DNA from: G020353235 sp035528295
Lineage (GTDB): Bacteria; Chloroflexota; Dehalococcoidia; Dehalococcoidales; JAUYDJ01
NCBI GenBank assembly: GCA_035528295.1
Contig: DATKYY010000048.1
Coordinates: forward strand, 1 to 5,159
DNA length: 5,159 bases
Direction of reading: 5' to 3'
The position numbers and the translations under genes are program-made. The notes beneath the pieces were generated by a model, which was given only the letters and a program-made list of their open reading frames with translations, made no database searches and was not told where the DNA came from. This document shows positions 1 through 5,159 of this stretch, one piece after another. The first letter of the stretch is position 1; every line of letters begins with the position of its first letter.

Positions 1-225
1 GTGCTCTGGCTTGAGTTGAGTTAATGGAATATTTCCCAGGGCTGGGACAAGATGACAGCGCACAATAGACTCATAGCCTTCGGCCGTTCTTGGGGCAAGG
101 TTAGGCCAGACGTAGTCTTTTAGCCAGTGCTCTAGGAACTCCCCCAGCGTGGTTTTACCGGGCTTCATAAACGTGCCGTTATCAAGCTGGTGCAGCAGCT
201 CGTGCAAGACTAACCTTCTTATCAT
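1..225 (-). CDS. Tyrosine recombinase / phage-type integrase, N-terminal part only, runs off left edge
   Basis: This is an open frame of 75 codons from an ATG at 225 to the window edge, missing its 3' end. The translation contains HELLHQLDNGTFMKP, then LGEFLEHWLKDYVWPNLAPR and YESIVRCHLVPALGNIPL. This is the pattern of the SAM-like core-binding domain of phage integrases (tyrosine recombinases), which cut and rejoin DNA at attachment sites. The catalytic domain (R...HxxR...Y) would lie beyond the left edge and cannot be judged. The ATG at 225 has AAAGGTG six bases upstream (232-238), so it is a usable start. However, relatives carry about 40-60 more residues before the HELLHQLD segment, and the same frame meets a TAA at 247-249. 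The gene is therefore either N-terminally truncated or frameshifted; sequence resembling the missing stretch continues in another frame (next entry). Family assignment is firm, intactness is doubtful. Confidence 0.7.
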   Translation of the reverse strand, partial: MIRRLVLHELLHQLDNGTFMKPGKTTLGEFLEHWLKDYVWPNLAPRTAEGYESIVRCHLVPALGNIPLTQLKPEH

Positions 226-307
226 AGCTGGCACCTTTGAACTCTTTTAACATGTGTGAAAAGAGTTTTTTCGTATCTGACTGGCGAGTAGTTCGGCGAA
301 ATAGCAT
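182..307 (-). pseudogene. Small 41-codon ORF, probably the frameshifted N-terminal piece of the integrase
   Basis: A 41-residue reading frame starts at an ATG at 305-307, preceded by a strong Shine-Dalgarno (GAGAGGTGAT, 311-320), and ends with TGA at 182-184. It overlaps the start of the integrase frame. Its residues 24-31 (KGASYDKK) sit where integrases usually have a K-G-T-K-K-[DE]-A type segment just before the L-x-E-L-L-H-x-L-D stretch. Moving between this frame and the integrase frame somewhere between about 200 and 221 restores that spacing, so a one-base insertion would explain the break. The first 20 residues are basic and do not resemble an integrase beta-strand arm that I recognise. 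An independent small basic protein translationally coupled to the integrase is the alternative. A sequencing or assembly error could also produce this picture. Confidence 0.4.
240..267. repeat. 9-bp perfect inverted repeat with 10-nt spacer and flanking T-run
   Basis: AACTCTTTT (240-248) and AAAAGAGTT (259-267) are exact reverse complements separated by ten bases, and the right arm runs into a T6 tract (266-271) read on the plus strand. The stem has only two G-C pairs, so as a rightward intrinsic terminator it would be weak, although the geometry fits. It lies inside the disrupted 5' part of the integrase gene. It could equally be a protein-binding palindrome or chance in an AT-rich stretch. 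Confidence 0.35.
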
Positions 308-615
308 CTTATCACCTCTCGATTTGTATCTATTTTCTTTTAGACTTCTTGCCGCCTCTCGGCCCCCTTTTTTGGTTTTGGGGCATTCAGGGTTTTCAGG
401 TTAGTAAATTCATTACCAAGAATAATCCCCACAGGACTACGGTAACGCCTAAAGCATTGATTTGTCTTTGGCTTCTTTACTCATTCTCGGTATCTTACAA
501 CCTCTTTTATTATGTAGTAAACGTTAATATATTATTAAAAAAAGGAAACTTTATAAATTTTACACTTCATATCTCACCTTAAGTAGAAGTTCAACGAGCT
601 GAACGTTATATCAGG
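308..615. other. AT-rich gap with no intact gene; contains remnants of a tiny membrane-protein ORF on the minus strand
   Basis: This 308-base gap separates the asparagine-synthetase-like gene from the integrase remnant, and both neighbours are read leftward. It is clearly more AT-rich than the operon, including an A7 run at 537-543. No tRNA or other RNA gene is visible. A plus-strand open frame across 349-582 starts from TTG, has no Shine-Dalgarno and gives a low-complexity product, so I do not accept it. On the minus strand there is an 11-codon frame (484-449) starting MSKEAKDK. The adjoining frame reads a hydrophobic segment, ALGVTVVLWGLFLVMNLLT, ending at TGA 396-398, and the same frame then gives an 18-codon basic ORF (386-330, MPQNQKRGPRGGKKSKRK). 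Together these look like a decayed small single-pass membrane protein. A 5-bp hairpin at 589-604 follows the asparagine-synthetase-like gene but has no good U-tract. Confidence 0.5.
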
Positions 616-2100
616 TTATGAAGTCGCCTTTTCTATCTCACGGAAGAAGGCTGGCCTAAAGGGGTCCCACCGGCCCACCAGCCGGTCAAAGGCAGACTGG
701 GGGAAGCTCTCCTTGAATATCCGGTAGTAGTAAAGTTCCTCCACGGAAGATAGCCAGGGGTTACCCTCTATCCGGTTGTGTTCGGCCAGTTCCTTTTCGG
801 TGATATGTTTCTCCGCCATTTTACGCATAATATAGGCTACCCCCGACCCCTGGGCAAAGAACCGCTTGGTCTGGTAGATGACATGCTCGGGCAGAGTGTC
901 CTCGAAAGCCCGGCGCAGGACCCACTTGCCGGTCTGTTCCTCACCGTGAATCTTATACTCCAGTGGAATCTTCAAGCAGAAGTCCATCACCCTGGTATCG
1001 AGAAAAGGCGTGCGGCCTTCTATGGAATTGGCCGCGTTCAATCTGTCCAGCCTCTGCAAGGCTGTGTTGTGTGCGACATGAATAAGCTTGTCCACTATAC
1101 TGGCGACCTCCTCCCGGTTCTCCCCCTGCTTAAATTGCCCGTCATACCCACCAAGAAACTCATCAGCCCCCTCGCCAGTAAGGACACAACTGGTATGCGG
1201 CTTAACAAACCGTGCCGCCAGGACATTGGCAATCGCCCCGTGAACACAGCTTTCCTCATACATCTCCTGGTGATAGATGGCCTGGGGCAAAACCTCGTTT
1301 ATCTCCTTTTCCCCGAACATCAAAATGTGATGCTTAACACCCAGATATTTGGTAACATCTTTAGCCAGCGGCAGGTCCTTTCCCTCCTCCATACTTACGG
1401 TAAAGGCTTCAATATCCGGATTTATCTCATGAGCCATGTAAATTATGAGGCTGCTGTCTAACCCCCCACTTAACAGAACTCCCCCCACCGCCCCGTCTTT
1501 CACCCGCTTCTCGGTCGCCTCTACCAGTAGCTGGCGCAACACCTTCTCGGCTTGCTCATAGTCTTCAAAATCGGGGGTTTCCACCTTCTGACGAGCATAG
1601 TTCCAAAACCCCAACTCTACGGAGTAAACGTAGCCCGGTGGAAATTCCTTAACGTCGTCAGCAATGCCCACCAGGCTCTTTGCCTCTGAGGCGAAGCAAA
1701 GCTTCCCCTCGCTATGCCCGTAGTAAAGCGGCTTTATGCCGGCCCAGTCCCGGGCCAGTATCATCTGGCCACCGTCAGAGATAGCACAGGCGAAGTCCCC
1801 GTCTATCTTCTCGGCAAATCGGGCGCCGAATTGATTATATAGTGACAGCACCGCTTCAGCGTCGGTCTTGCTTCCCTTTTCCTGATACACACGCCCATCG
1901 AGCACCACCGCCCTACCGCCGTCGGCGGTGTAGTGTGAGCCGGGCCTGGAGTCTCCCCCCACATTCAGCTCACAGCACCCCAGATTGACTCCCTGCTCCT
2001 GATTTATCCAGGTCTCGTGGGGACCACGATGCTTGATTCTCTCCAGCATGCGAGCCAGTCCGCTACTATCTACACTCTTAATTCCAGCAATTCCAGCCAT
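616..2100 (-). CDS. Asparagine-synthetase (AsnB)-like ATP-dependent amide-forming enzyme with a degenerate glutaminase domain
   Basis: The 494-residue protein has the two-domain layout of class II glutamine-dependent asparagine synthetases. The N-terminal Ntn/GATase-II fold covers roughly residues 1-170 (RIKHRGP 21-27, ARDWAGIKPLYYG 116-128, FASEAKSL 136-143). The synthetase domain follows, with the AMP-forming PP-loop SGGLDSS (211-217), TGEGADEFLGGY (308-319), RLDRLNAANSIEGRTPFLD (350-368, Glu361) and a conserved Lys412. The synthetase half looks active. The glutaminase half does not: the nucleophilic Cys2 is Ala (MAGIAGI, codon GCT). By alignment from memory with E. coli AsnB, the glutamine-binding Arg49, Asn74 and Glu76 positions hold Glu44, Asp68 and Arg70, while the Asp98 equivalent (Asp80) remains. 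Beta-lactam synthetase shows the same kind of loss. I infer ammonia or another amine as nucleophile, with the carboxylate substrate unknown. The Shine-Dalgarno seven bases upstream fixes this start. It is the last gene of the operon, 32 nt after the corrinoid gene, and ends in TAA. Plain ammonia-dependent asparagine synthesis is the conservative alternative. Confidence 0.9.
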   Translation of the reverse strand: MAGIAGIKSVDSSGLARMLERIKHRGPHETWINQEQGVNLGCCELNVGGDSRPGSHYTADGGRAVVLDGRVYQEKGSKTDAEAVLSLYNQFGARFAEKIDGDFACAISDGGQMILARDWAGIKPLYYGHSEGKLCFASEAKSLVGIADDVKEFPPGYVYSVELGFWNYARQKVETPDFEDYEQAEKVLRQLLVEATEKRVKDGAVGGVLLSGGLDSSLIIYMAHEINPDIEAFTVSMEEGKDLPLAKDVTKYLGVKHHILMFGEKEINEVLPQAIYHQEMYEESCVHGAIANVLAARFVKPHTSCVLTGEGADEFLGGYDGQFKQGENREEVASIVDKLIHVAHNTALQRLDRLNAANSIEGRTPFLDTRVMDFCLKIPLEYKIHGEEQTGKWVLRRAFEDTLPEHVIYQTKRFFAQGSGVAYIMRKMAEKHITEKELAEHNRIEGNPWLSSVEELYYYRIFKESFPQSAFDRLVGRWDPFRPAFFREIEKATS

Positions 2101-2107
2101 AGCTCCT

Positions 2108-2114
2108 CTCCTTT
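2108..2114 (-). promoter_or_regulatory. Ribosome binding site of the asparagine-synthetase-like gene
   Basis: AAAGGAG on the minus strand ends seven bases before the ATG at 2098-2100. It matters because it confirms that translation begins with Met-Ala-Gly, so the missing N-terminal Cys is not an artefact of a wrong start choice. Confidence 0.75.
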
Positions 2115-2132
2115 ATTCAATAACGCTATATC

Positions 2133-2828
2133 TCAACTAGCTTTCGCCCGTTTAAGAGAATCCAGCACCTTGATGGCGTGGAAACCGTCCAAGCAGTAGG
2201 CATCAGCGCCTATTTCCTGAGCAAAGTCATCAGACACCGCCGCCCCCCCGATGAGAACCTTGACCCTATCCCTTAAGCCGTTATCCTTCAGGGCTTCAAT
2301 AACCACCCCTATCTCGGGCATTGTAGTGGTCAGCAATGCCGATAGACCCAGGTAGTCCGGATTTTCTTTCTTGATAAAGTCAATAATCTTCTCCGCCGAC
2401 ACATTAGTACCCAGATCGTTTACCTCATAGCCCGCCCCTTTGAGCAGGATGGCCACGATATTCTTGCCGATGTCATGGATATCCCCCTTCACCGTGGCGA
2501 TGGCAAATTTACCCTTGGTCTCAACATTCGCCGCCTCAAGAAGCGGCCTGAGAATCTCCATAGCCTCGCCCACCGCCTCCGCCGAAGCCAGCATGTCGGG
2601 GATAAAATATTCCTTGCTGGAATATTTCTCCCCCACCACCCGCATCCCTGCCGTCAGAGCCTTATTGATTATCTCCTCCGGCGAGATCTTTTTCTCCAGC
2701 GCTAACCGGGTCAACTCCACCACCCCCCGTGTCCCCGATAGCTTCTCGTCTATACCTTCCTCGTCCTGATTCTTCCTTCCCTGGATAACATTCTCCTTAA
2801 GCTGGGCAAGAATACCGTCTTCAGTCAT
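2133..2828 (-). CDS. Corrinoid (B12-binding) methyl-carrier protein, MttC/MtbC-like
   Basis: The 231-residue cytoplasmic protein carries a cobalamin cofactor that accepts a methyl group from the substrate methyltransferase and hands it to a second methyltransferase. Residues 1-100 form the helical cap domain, with GMRVVGEKYSSKEYFIPDML at 61-80 as its signature. Residues 107-228 form the Rossmann-like B12 domain. This contains the DxHxxG motif D116-I-H118-D-I-G121, where His118 is the expected lower cobalt ligand, and also GLSALLTTT (161-169) and the GGAAV loop (194-198), all intact. Relative to typical members of this family the cap carries about a dozen extra, mostly charged residues around 18-35. 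The ATG overlaps the stop of the upstream MttB-like gene (ATGA, 2825-2828), which implies translational coupling and near-equal production. An AAAGGA Shine-Dalgarno lies at 2836-2841. It is the natural partner of one or both MttB-like proteins of this operon. Methionine-synthase activation domains are absent, so it is not MetH. Confidence 0.93.
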   Translation of the reverse strand: MTEDGILAQLKENVIQGRKNQDEEGIDEKLSGTRGVVELTRLALEKKISPEEIINKALTAGMRVVGEKYSSKEYFIPDMLASAEAVGEAMEILRPLLEAANVETKGKFAIATVKGDIHDIGKNIVAILLKGAGYEVNDLGTNVSAEKIIDFIKKENPDYLGLSALLTTTMPEIGVVIEALKDNGLRDRVKVLIGGAAVSDDFAQEIGADAYCLDGFHAIKVLDSLKRAKAS

Positions 2829-4372
2829 GTCTGTTTCCTTTCTCGGTAAACGTTCAACCTGGGCAAAAGCCCGGGAATCTCCTGGAATATCCTGGCCGTG
2901 GTGTCCGGGTCTATATGCTCCACCGGTTTGTCTAAAAGCTCGTTCATCCTCTGGTAGGCTAGGGCAAACACGCTGTCACCTTCCCCATCCCCCTCAAAGG
3001 GATAGGGTGCCGAGATTTCCCCGCTGCGCAGCACGGGCCGGATGTAGCTGATGTACAGCTTCTGCGGCGTCGCCACCGTCTCTCTTATCTGCTTTAGAAC
3101 CACGCTCAGCTCCTGGACATCAATGCGCGGGGTTTTAAGGAAAAACTTGAGCATCTGGAAGTGGGCGTCGTCCAAGACCGCCTGGAGCAGGCAGAAAACG
3201 GCGTTGCCATCGAGCAGCCCGTAGGCACAATGCAAAAACTGGGGCCCGCTTAAGGTCACCACGATATCCGAGAACAATCTCTCTATCGATGCCTGCTGGC
3301 CGGGTATCTTGGCATCGCACACCCCTGAGGTGGAATAGTTGGGTATCTTATAGAAACGCGCCATCTGGACACAGTCAATATTGTACTGGCTGGTCTCCAC
3401 CGAGCCGTAGGAATCGCCCAGGGTATCCATCCGCGCCCTCACCGGCACACTGCCGTAGAGCATCGGCGTCCCTTTGTTTACCAGCTGGCCCAGGGTTATG
3501 CCGGCCAGAACCTCGACGTTTATCTGGGCCATGATGCCCGCCTCTTTGATAGGAGCCGTCGTTCCCGCCTGTGGTGAGGAGGAAACCGCTACGGGCAGTC
3601 CCCGGCGGCAGATTTCAATAAAGGTATCGGTGGTATCCTCGACAAACTGCAGCGGGCTCTTGACCAGACAGGTGATAAAGGAGATGATGGGATTTTCTTT
3701 TAACGCCTCTTCCCCCCCAGCTATCAGCTCGGCCATCCTCACCACGTTGTCCAGCTGTTCCAGCTTGGTCAGCCCCGACATAAAGTGCTTGGTGGTGTTA
3801 TTCAGCGAGGCGAAGAACTTGTTGACATCCTTATTATCCTCGGTGATATCCTCATCCTGGATGTTTACGGTGCGGATGTAGCCGTCCAGCGTCTCCAGAT
3901 GCTCACAGACGTGCGCCGACTGGCACAGGTCAGCCACGGTGGCACGCCTGGGGTGAAACTCCGGCACCTGAATCTCAACACTATTATCGGATTTCTTGAC
4001 ATAGGCGGGAAAATCGACATCAAGCCAGATATTGGTCTCCGAGCCGGAGATAAAGTAGACCCTCGGCTCGTCGCCCTTCATTATCAGGGCATTATCCGGG
4101 TTTCTGGCGCCCAGTTTGACCGTCTTGGGAGCGTTATCAACCGCCTCTATAACCAGTTTTTCCGGTATTTTTATTTGCCAGCAGGGATGGTCAGCGGAAG
4201 CAACGGCGGCAACTTCAGCGCCGTGACTATGGAATATTTCGGCCGCTTTTTTACTGAAGCAAGTCAGGCCGGGGTCGACCAGTATCTGCAGGGAAGCCTG
4301 GTGAATTTGCTGTAGCTGCTCATCGGTAATTCTCTCATATGGATTTGGAACTAGTATTCCTTCTCTAGGCAT
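2825..4372 (-). CDS. MttB-family (trimethylamine methyltransferase-like) methyltransferase, non-pyrrolysine, with divergent C-terminus
   Basis: This complete 515-residue protein belongs to the MttB/COG5598 family, TIM-barrel enzymes that move a methyl group from a quaternary or tertiary amine to a corrinoid protein. Family features seen include an N-terminal helical region ending in Arg-rich ARNPDN (89-94), RRATVADLCQSAHVCEHLET (142-161), KHFMSG (195-200), the SFITCLVKSPLQF block (231-243), SSSPQAGTTAPI (264-275), GTPMLYGSV (301-309) and TSGVCDAKIPGQQAS (348-362). The whole frame is sense codons with no internal TAG, so it lacks the pyrrolysine of archaeal MttB. The substrate cannot be read from the sequence; glycine betaine, carnitine and similar compounds are known in this branch. 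After about residue 410 it departs from the family: the G-P-G-G...HT motif seen in the neighbouring paralogue is missing, and a different tail (410-515) takes its place. AGGAGG eight bases upstream (4381-4386) supports the start. It is coupled to the corrinoid gene by a 4-bp overlap. Confidence 0.9.
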   Translation of the reverse strand: MPREGILVPNPYERITDEQLQQIHQASLQILVDPGLTCFSKKAAEIFHSHGAEVAAVASADHPCWQIKIPEKLVIEAVDNAPKTVKLGARNPDNALIMKGDEPRVYFISGSETNIWLDVDFPAYVKKSDNSVEIQVPEFHPRRATVADLCQSAHVCEHLETLDGYIRTVNIQDEDITEDNKDVNKFFASLNNTTKHFMSGLTKLEQLDNVVRMAELIAGGEEALKENPIISFITCLVKSPLQFVEDTTDTFIEICRRGLPVAVSSSPQAGTTAPIKEAGIMAQINVEVLAGITLGQLVNKGTPMLYGSVPVRARMDTLGDSYGSVETSQYNIDCVQMARFYKIPNYSTSGVCDAKIPGQQASIERLFSDIVVTLSGPQFLHCAYGLLDGNAVFCLLQAVLDDAHFQMLKFFLKTPRIDVQELSVVLKQIRETVATPQKLYISYIRPVLRSGEISAPYPFEGDGEGDSVFALAYQRMNELLDKPVEHIDPDTTARIFQEIPGLLPRLNVYRERKQT

Positions 4373-4380
4373 TTATTTCT

Positions 4381-4386
4381 CCTCCT
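4381..4386 (-). promoter_or_regulatory. Strong Shine-Dalgarno for the complete MttB-like gene
   Basis: AGGAGG on the minus strand sits eight bases before the ATG at 4370-4372, within the 30-nt gap after the upstream MttB-like gene. It is a near-consensus site. No promoter or terminator fits in this gap, so the two methyltransferase genes should share one transcript. Confidence 0.75.
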
Positions 4387-4402
4387 GGACCATCAGCCTA
4401 TC

Positions 4403-5159
4403 TCAATCCAAAATGCCGGTTATCTCGGAGAGTATCCGCTCTCTTACTTCCGCGGGCAGGCGGTATTTAGGCTCAGCGATAAGCCGCCGCGCTTTTTTCC
4501 CCGCCTTCTGCCAGATAGCTTCCCCACCCTTAGCTTCCCATTCCTCCCGGCTGTTCTGGTCGCTCAAGGTAGGCCGGTAGTGCTCACGGCGCATAAAGCG
4601 CCGGGTATGCCTGGCGGCAACGAAGTTACCCCCCGGCCCCACCTCCTTGATGAGGTCAAAGGCCAGGGTATTATCGCTGACTTTGATACCAGACACCGCC
4701 CTCATCACCATTCCCAGTATCTCATTATCAATGACGAACTTCTCATAACAGGCGGTCATGGCGAACTCCATCATACCGGCGGCGTCATGGATGAAATTGG
4801 CACCGGCCAGGGCGCAGAGGAGGCTGGTTATCGCCGACTCGTAGCCGCTCTGGGCGTCCAGCACTTTAGAATCGGTCATACCACCGGTAGCGTAGAAGGG
4901 AAGATGGTAAAACTGCGCCATCTGGGCACCGGCGGCGTTGAGCAGCCCCATCTCCACCGAGCCGGCCAGATACTTAAAGTCGCTGAGGTTGGTGTTGGTC
5001 GCCACCGAGCCGAAGATGACCGGCGTACCCGGTTTTACTATCTGGGTAAGCATAACCCCCATCAGTGAGTCCGCCGTCTGAATCACCAGGTTGCCGGCCA
5101 GCGTTATCGGCGAGGTCGCTCCGCACAACGGCTCGGCCGGACATACCAGGGGGATGCCT
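4403..5159 (-). CDS. MttB-family (trimethylamine methyltransferase-like) methyltransferase, C-terminal half, runs off right edge
   Basis: The last 251 codons of a second MttB-family gene are visible and the frame stays open to the window edge. An apparent TTG start at 5128 is internal, because recognisable family sequence (GIPLVCPAEPLCGATSPI) precedes and spans it. Further signatures are GTPVIFGSVATNTNL, GSVEMGLLNAAGAQMAQFY, ATGGMTDSKVLDAQ, ALAGANFIHDAAGMMEF, and near the end VGPGGNFVAARHTRRFMRRE followed by the RPTLSDQNSREEW region. This is the canonical MttB C-terminus, expected to close the barrel and help contact the corrinoid partner. No TAG occurs in frame in this half, where pyrrolysine lies in archaeal MttB, so it is probably a non-pyrrolysine member. 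It reads as a true paralogue of the next gene, not a duplicate: shared motifs are strongly diverged. It ends with TGA 30 nt before the next start. Substrate is unknown, and about half the protein lies outside the window. Confidence 0.9.
   Translation of the reverse strand, partial: GIPLVCPAEPLCGATSPITLAGNLVIQTADSLMGVMLTQIVKPGTPVIFGSVATNTNLSDFKYLAGSVEMGLLNAAGAQMAQFYHLPFYATGGMTDSKVLDAQSGYESAITSLLCALAGANFIHDAAGMMEFAMTACYEKFVIDNEILGMVMRAVSGIKVSDNTLAFDLIKEVGPGGNFVAARHTRRFMRREHYRPTLSDQNSREEWEAKGGEAIWQKAGKKARRLIAEPKYRLPAEVRERILSEITGILD

Noticed and set aside
262..272. A-AAA-AAC slippery heptamer on the minus strand as a programmed frameshift site for the integrase
   Set aside because: The heptamer is in register with the frame that is closed by TAA shortly after and has no good start, not with the well-initiated 41-codon frame. 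The inferred frame change is also nearer 200-221.
349..582. 77-codon plus-strand open frame in the AT-rich gap
   Set aside because: It has a TTG start, no Shine-Dalgarno and a low-complexity aromatic-rich translation, and it overlaps minus-strand fragments that look more protein-like.
565..597. Possible minus-strand promoter TTGAAC-17-TATGAA upstream of the gap
   Set aside because: Each box matches consensus at only 4 of 6 positions in AT-rich DNA where such matches are common, and no intact gene follows closely.
589..604. Hairpin GTTCA-6nt-TGAAC just after the asparagine-synthetase-like stop codon, as an operon terminator
   Set aside because: The stem is only five base pairs and no U-tract follows on the minus strand. 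The T7 at 543-537 is too far away and has no stem next to it.
778..1461. 227-codon open frame on the plus strand
   Set aside because: It lies wholly antisense to the well-supported asparagine-synthetase-like gene, and its product shows no family signature. It is an antisense shadow.
3785..4315. 176-codon open frame on the plus strand
   Set aside because: It is antisense to the complete MttB-like gene and has no recognisable domain.
4580..5068. 162-codon open frame on the plus strand with a His-rich product
   Set aside because: It is antisense to the second MttB-like gene. The histidines mirror antisense codon composition, not a metal site.
2825..5159. Pyrrolysine (amber) codon in the methyltransferase genes
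   Set aside because: No in-frame TAG occurs in either gene within the window, and the stops are TGA. The unseen half of the right-hand gene remains open but is not where pyrrolysine is found in archaeal MttB.

Overview
The window holds one leftward-reading (minus strand) gene cluster, cut by the right edge, followed by an AT-rich gap and the edge of a leftward-reading integrase gene, cut by the left edge. Reading in transcription order, from high to low coordinates, the cluster is: an MttB-family methyltransferase (C-terminal half only, 4403-5159); a second, complete MttB-family methyltransferase (2825-4372); a B12-binding corrinoid protein (2133-2828); and an asparagine-synthetase-like ATP-dependent amide-forming enzyme (616-2100). 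The gaps are 30 nt, a 4-bp stop/start overlap and 32 nt, and each internal start has a good Shine-Dalgarno sequence, so these four genes almost certainly form one operon. Its promoter and first gene(s) lie beyond the right edge.

The first three genes form a recognisable catabolic module. MttB-family enzymes strip a methyl group from a quaternary or tertiary amine (trimethylamine, glycine betaine, carnitine and similar in characterised members) and load it onto the cobalt of a small corrinoid protein. A further methyltransferase then passes it to tetrahydrofolate or another acceptor. Neither MttB gene has an in-frame amber codon in the part seen here, so both belong to the non-pyrrolysine branch, whose substrates are mostly unknown. 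No corrinoid:H4folate methyltransferase and no RamA-type reactivase is visible in the window.

The fourth gene is the unusual one. It has an intact synthetase half (PP-loop and downstream motifs), but its N-terminal glutaminase half has lost the catalytic Cys (Ala2), and the residues aligned with the glutamine-binding Arg, Asn and Glu are Glu44, Asp68 and Arg70. It should not be able to hydrolyse glutamine, and is expected to use free ammonia or another amine as nucleophile, as beta-lactam synthetase does. A glutaminase-dead Asn-synthetase homologue co-transcribed with a methylamine/betaine-type demethylation module is the best candidate here for an undescribed pathway.

Positions 308-615 hold no convincing intact gene, but minus-strand fragments suggest a decayed tiny membrane-protein gene. 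Positions 1-307 encode the core-binding part of a phage-type tyrosine recombinase, with a reading-frame break near its N-terminus. This points to a mobile-element boundary beside the operon.

The integrase and gene style remind me of anaerobic Chloroflexota (Dehalococcoidia-like) or other anaerobic sediment bacteria. This is an impression from protein flavour, not proof. Bacterial origin is well supported by the Shine-Dalgarno sites and operon layout.
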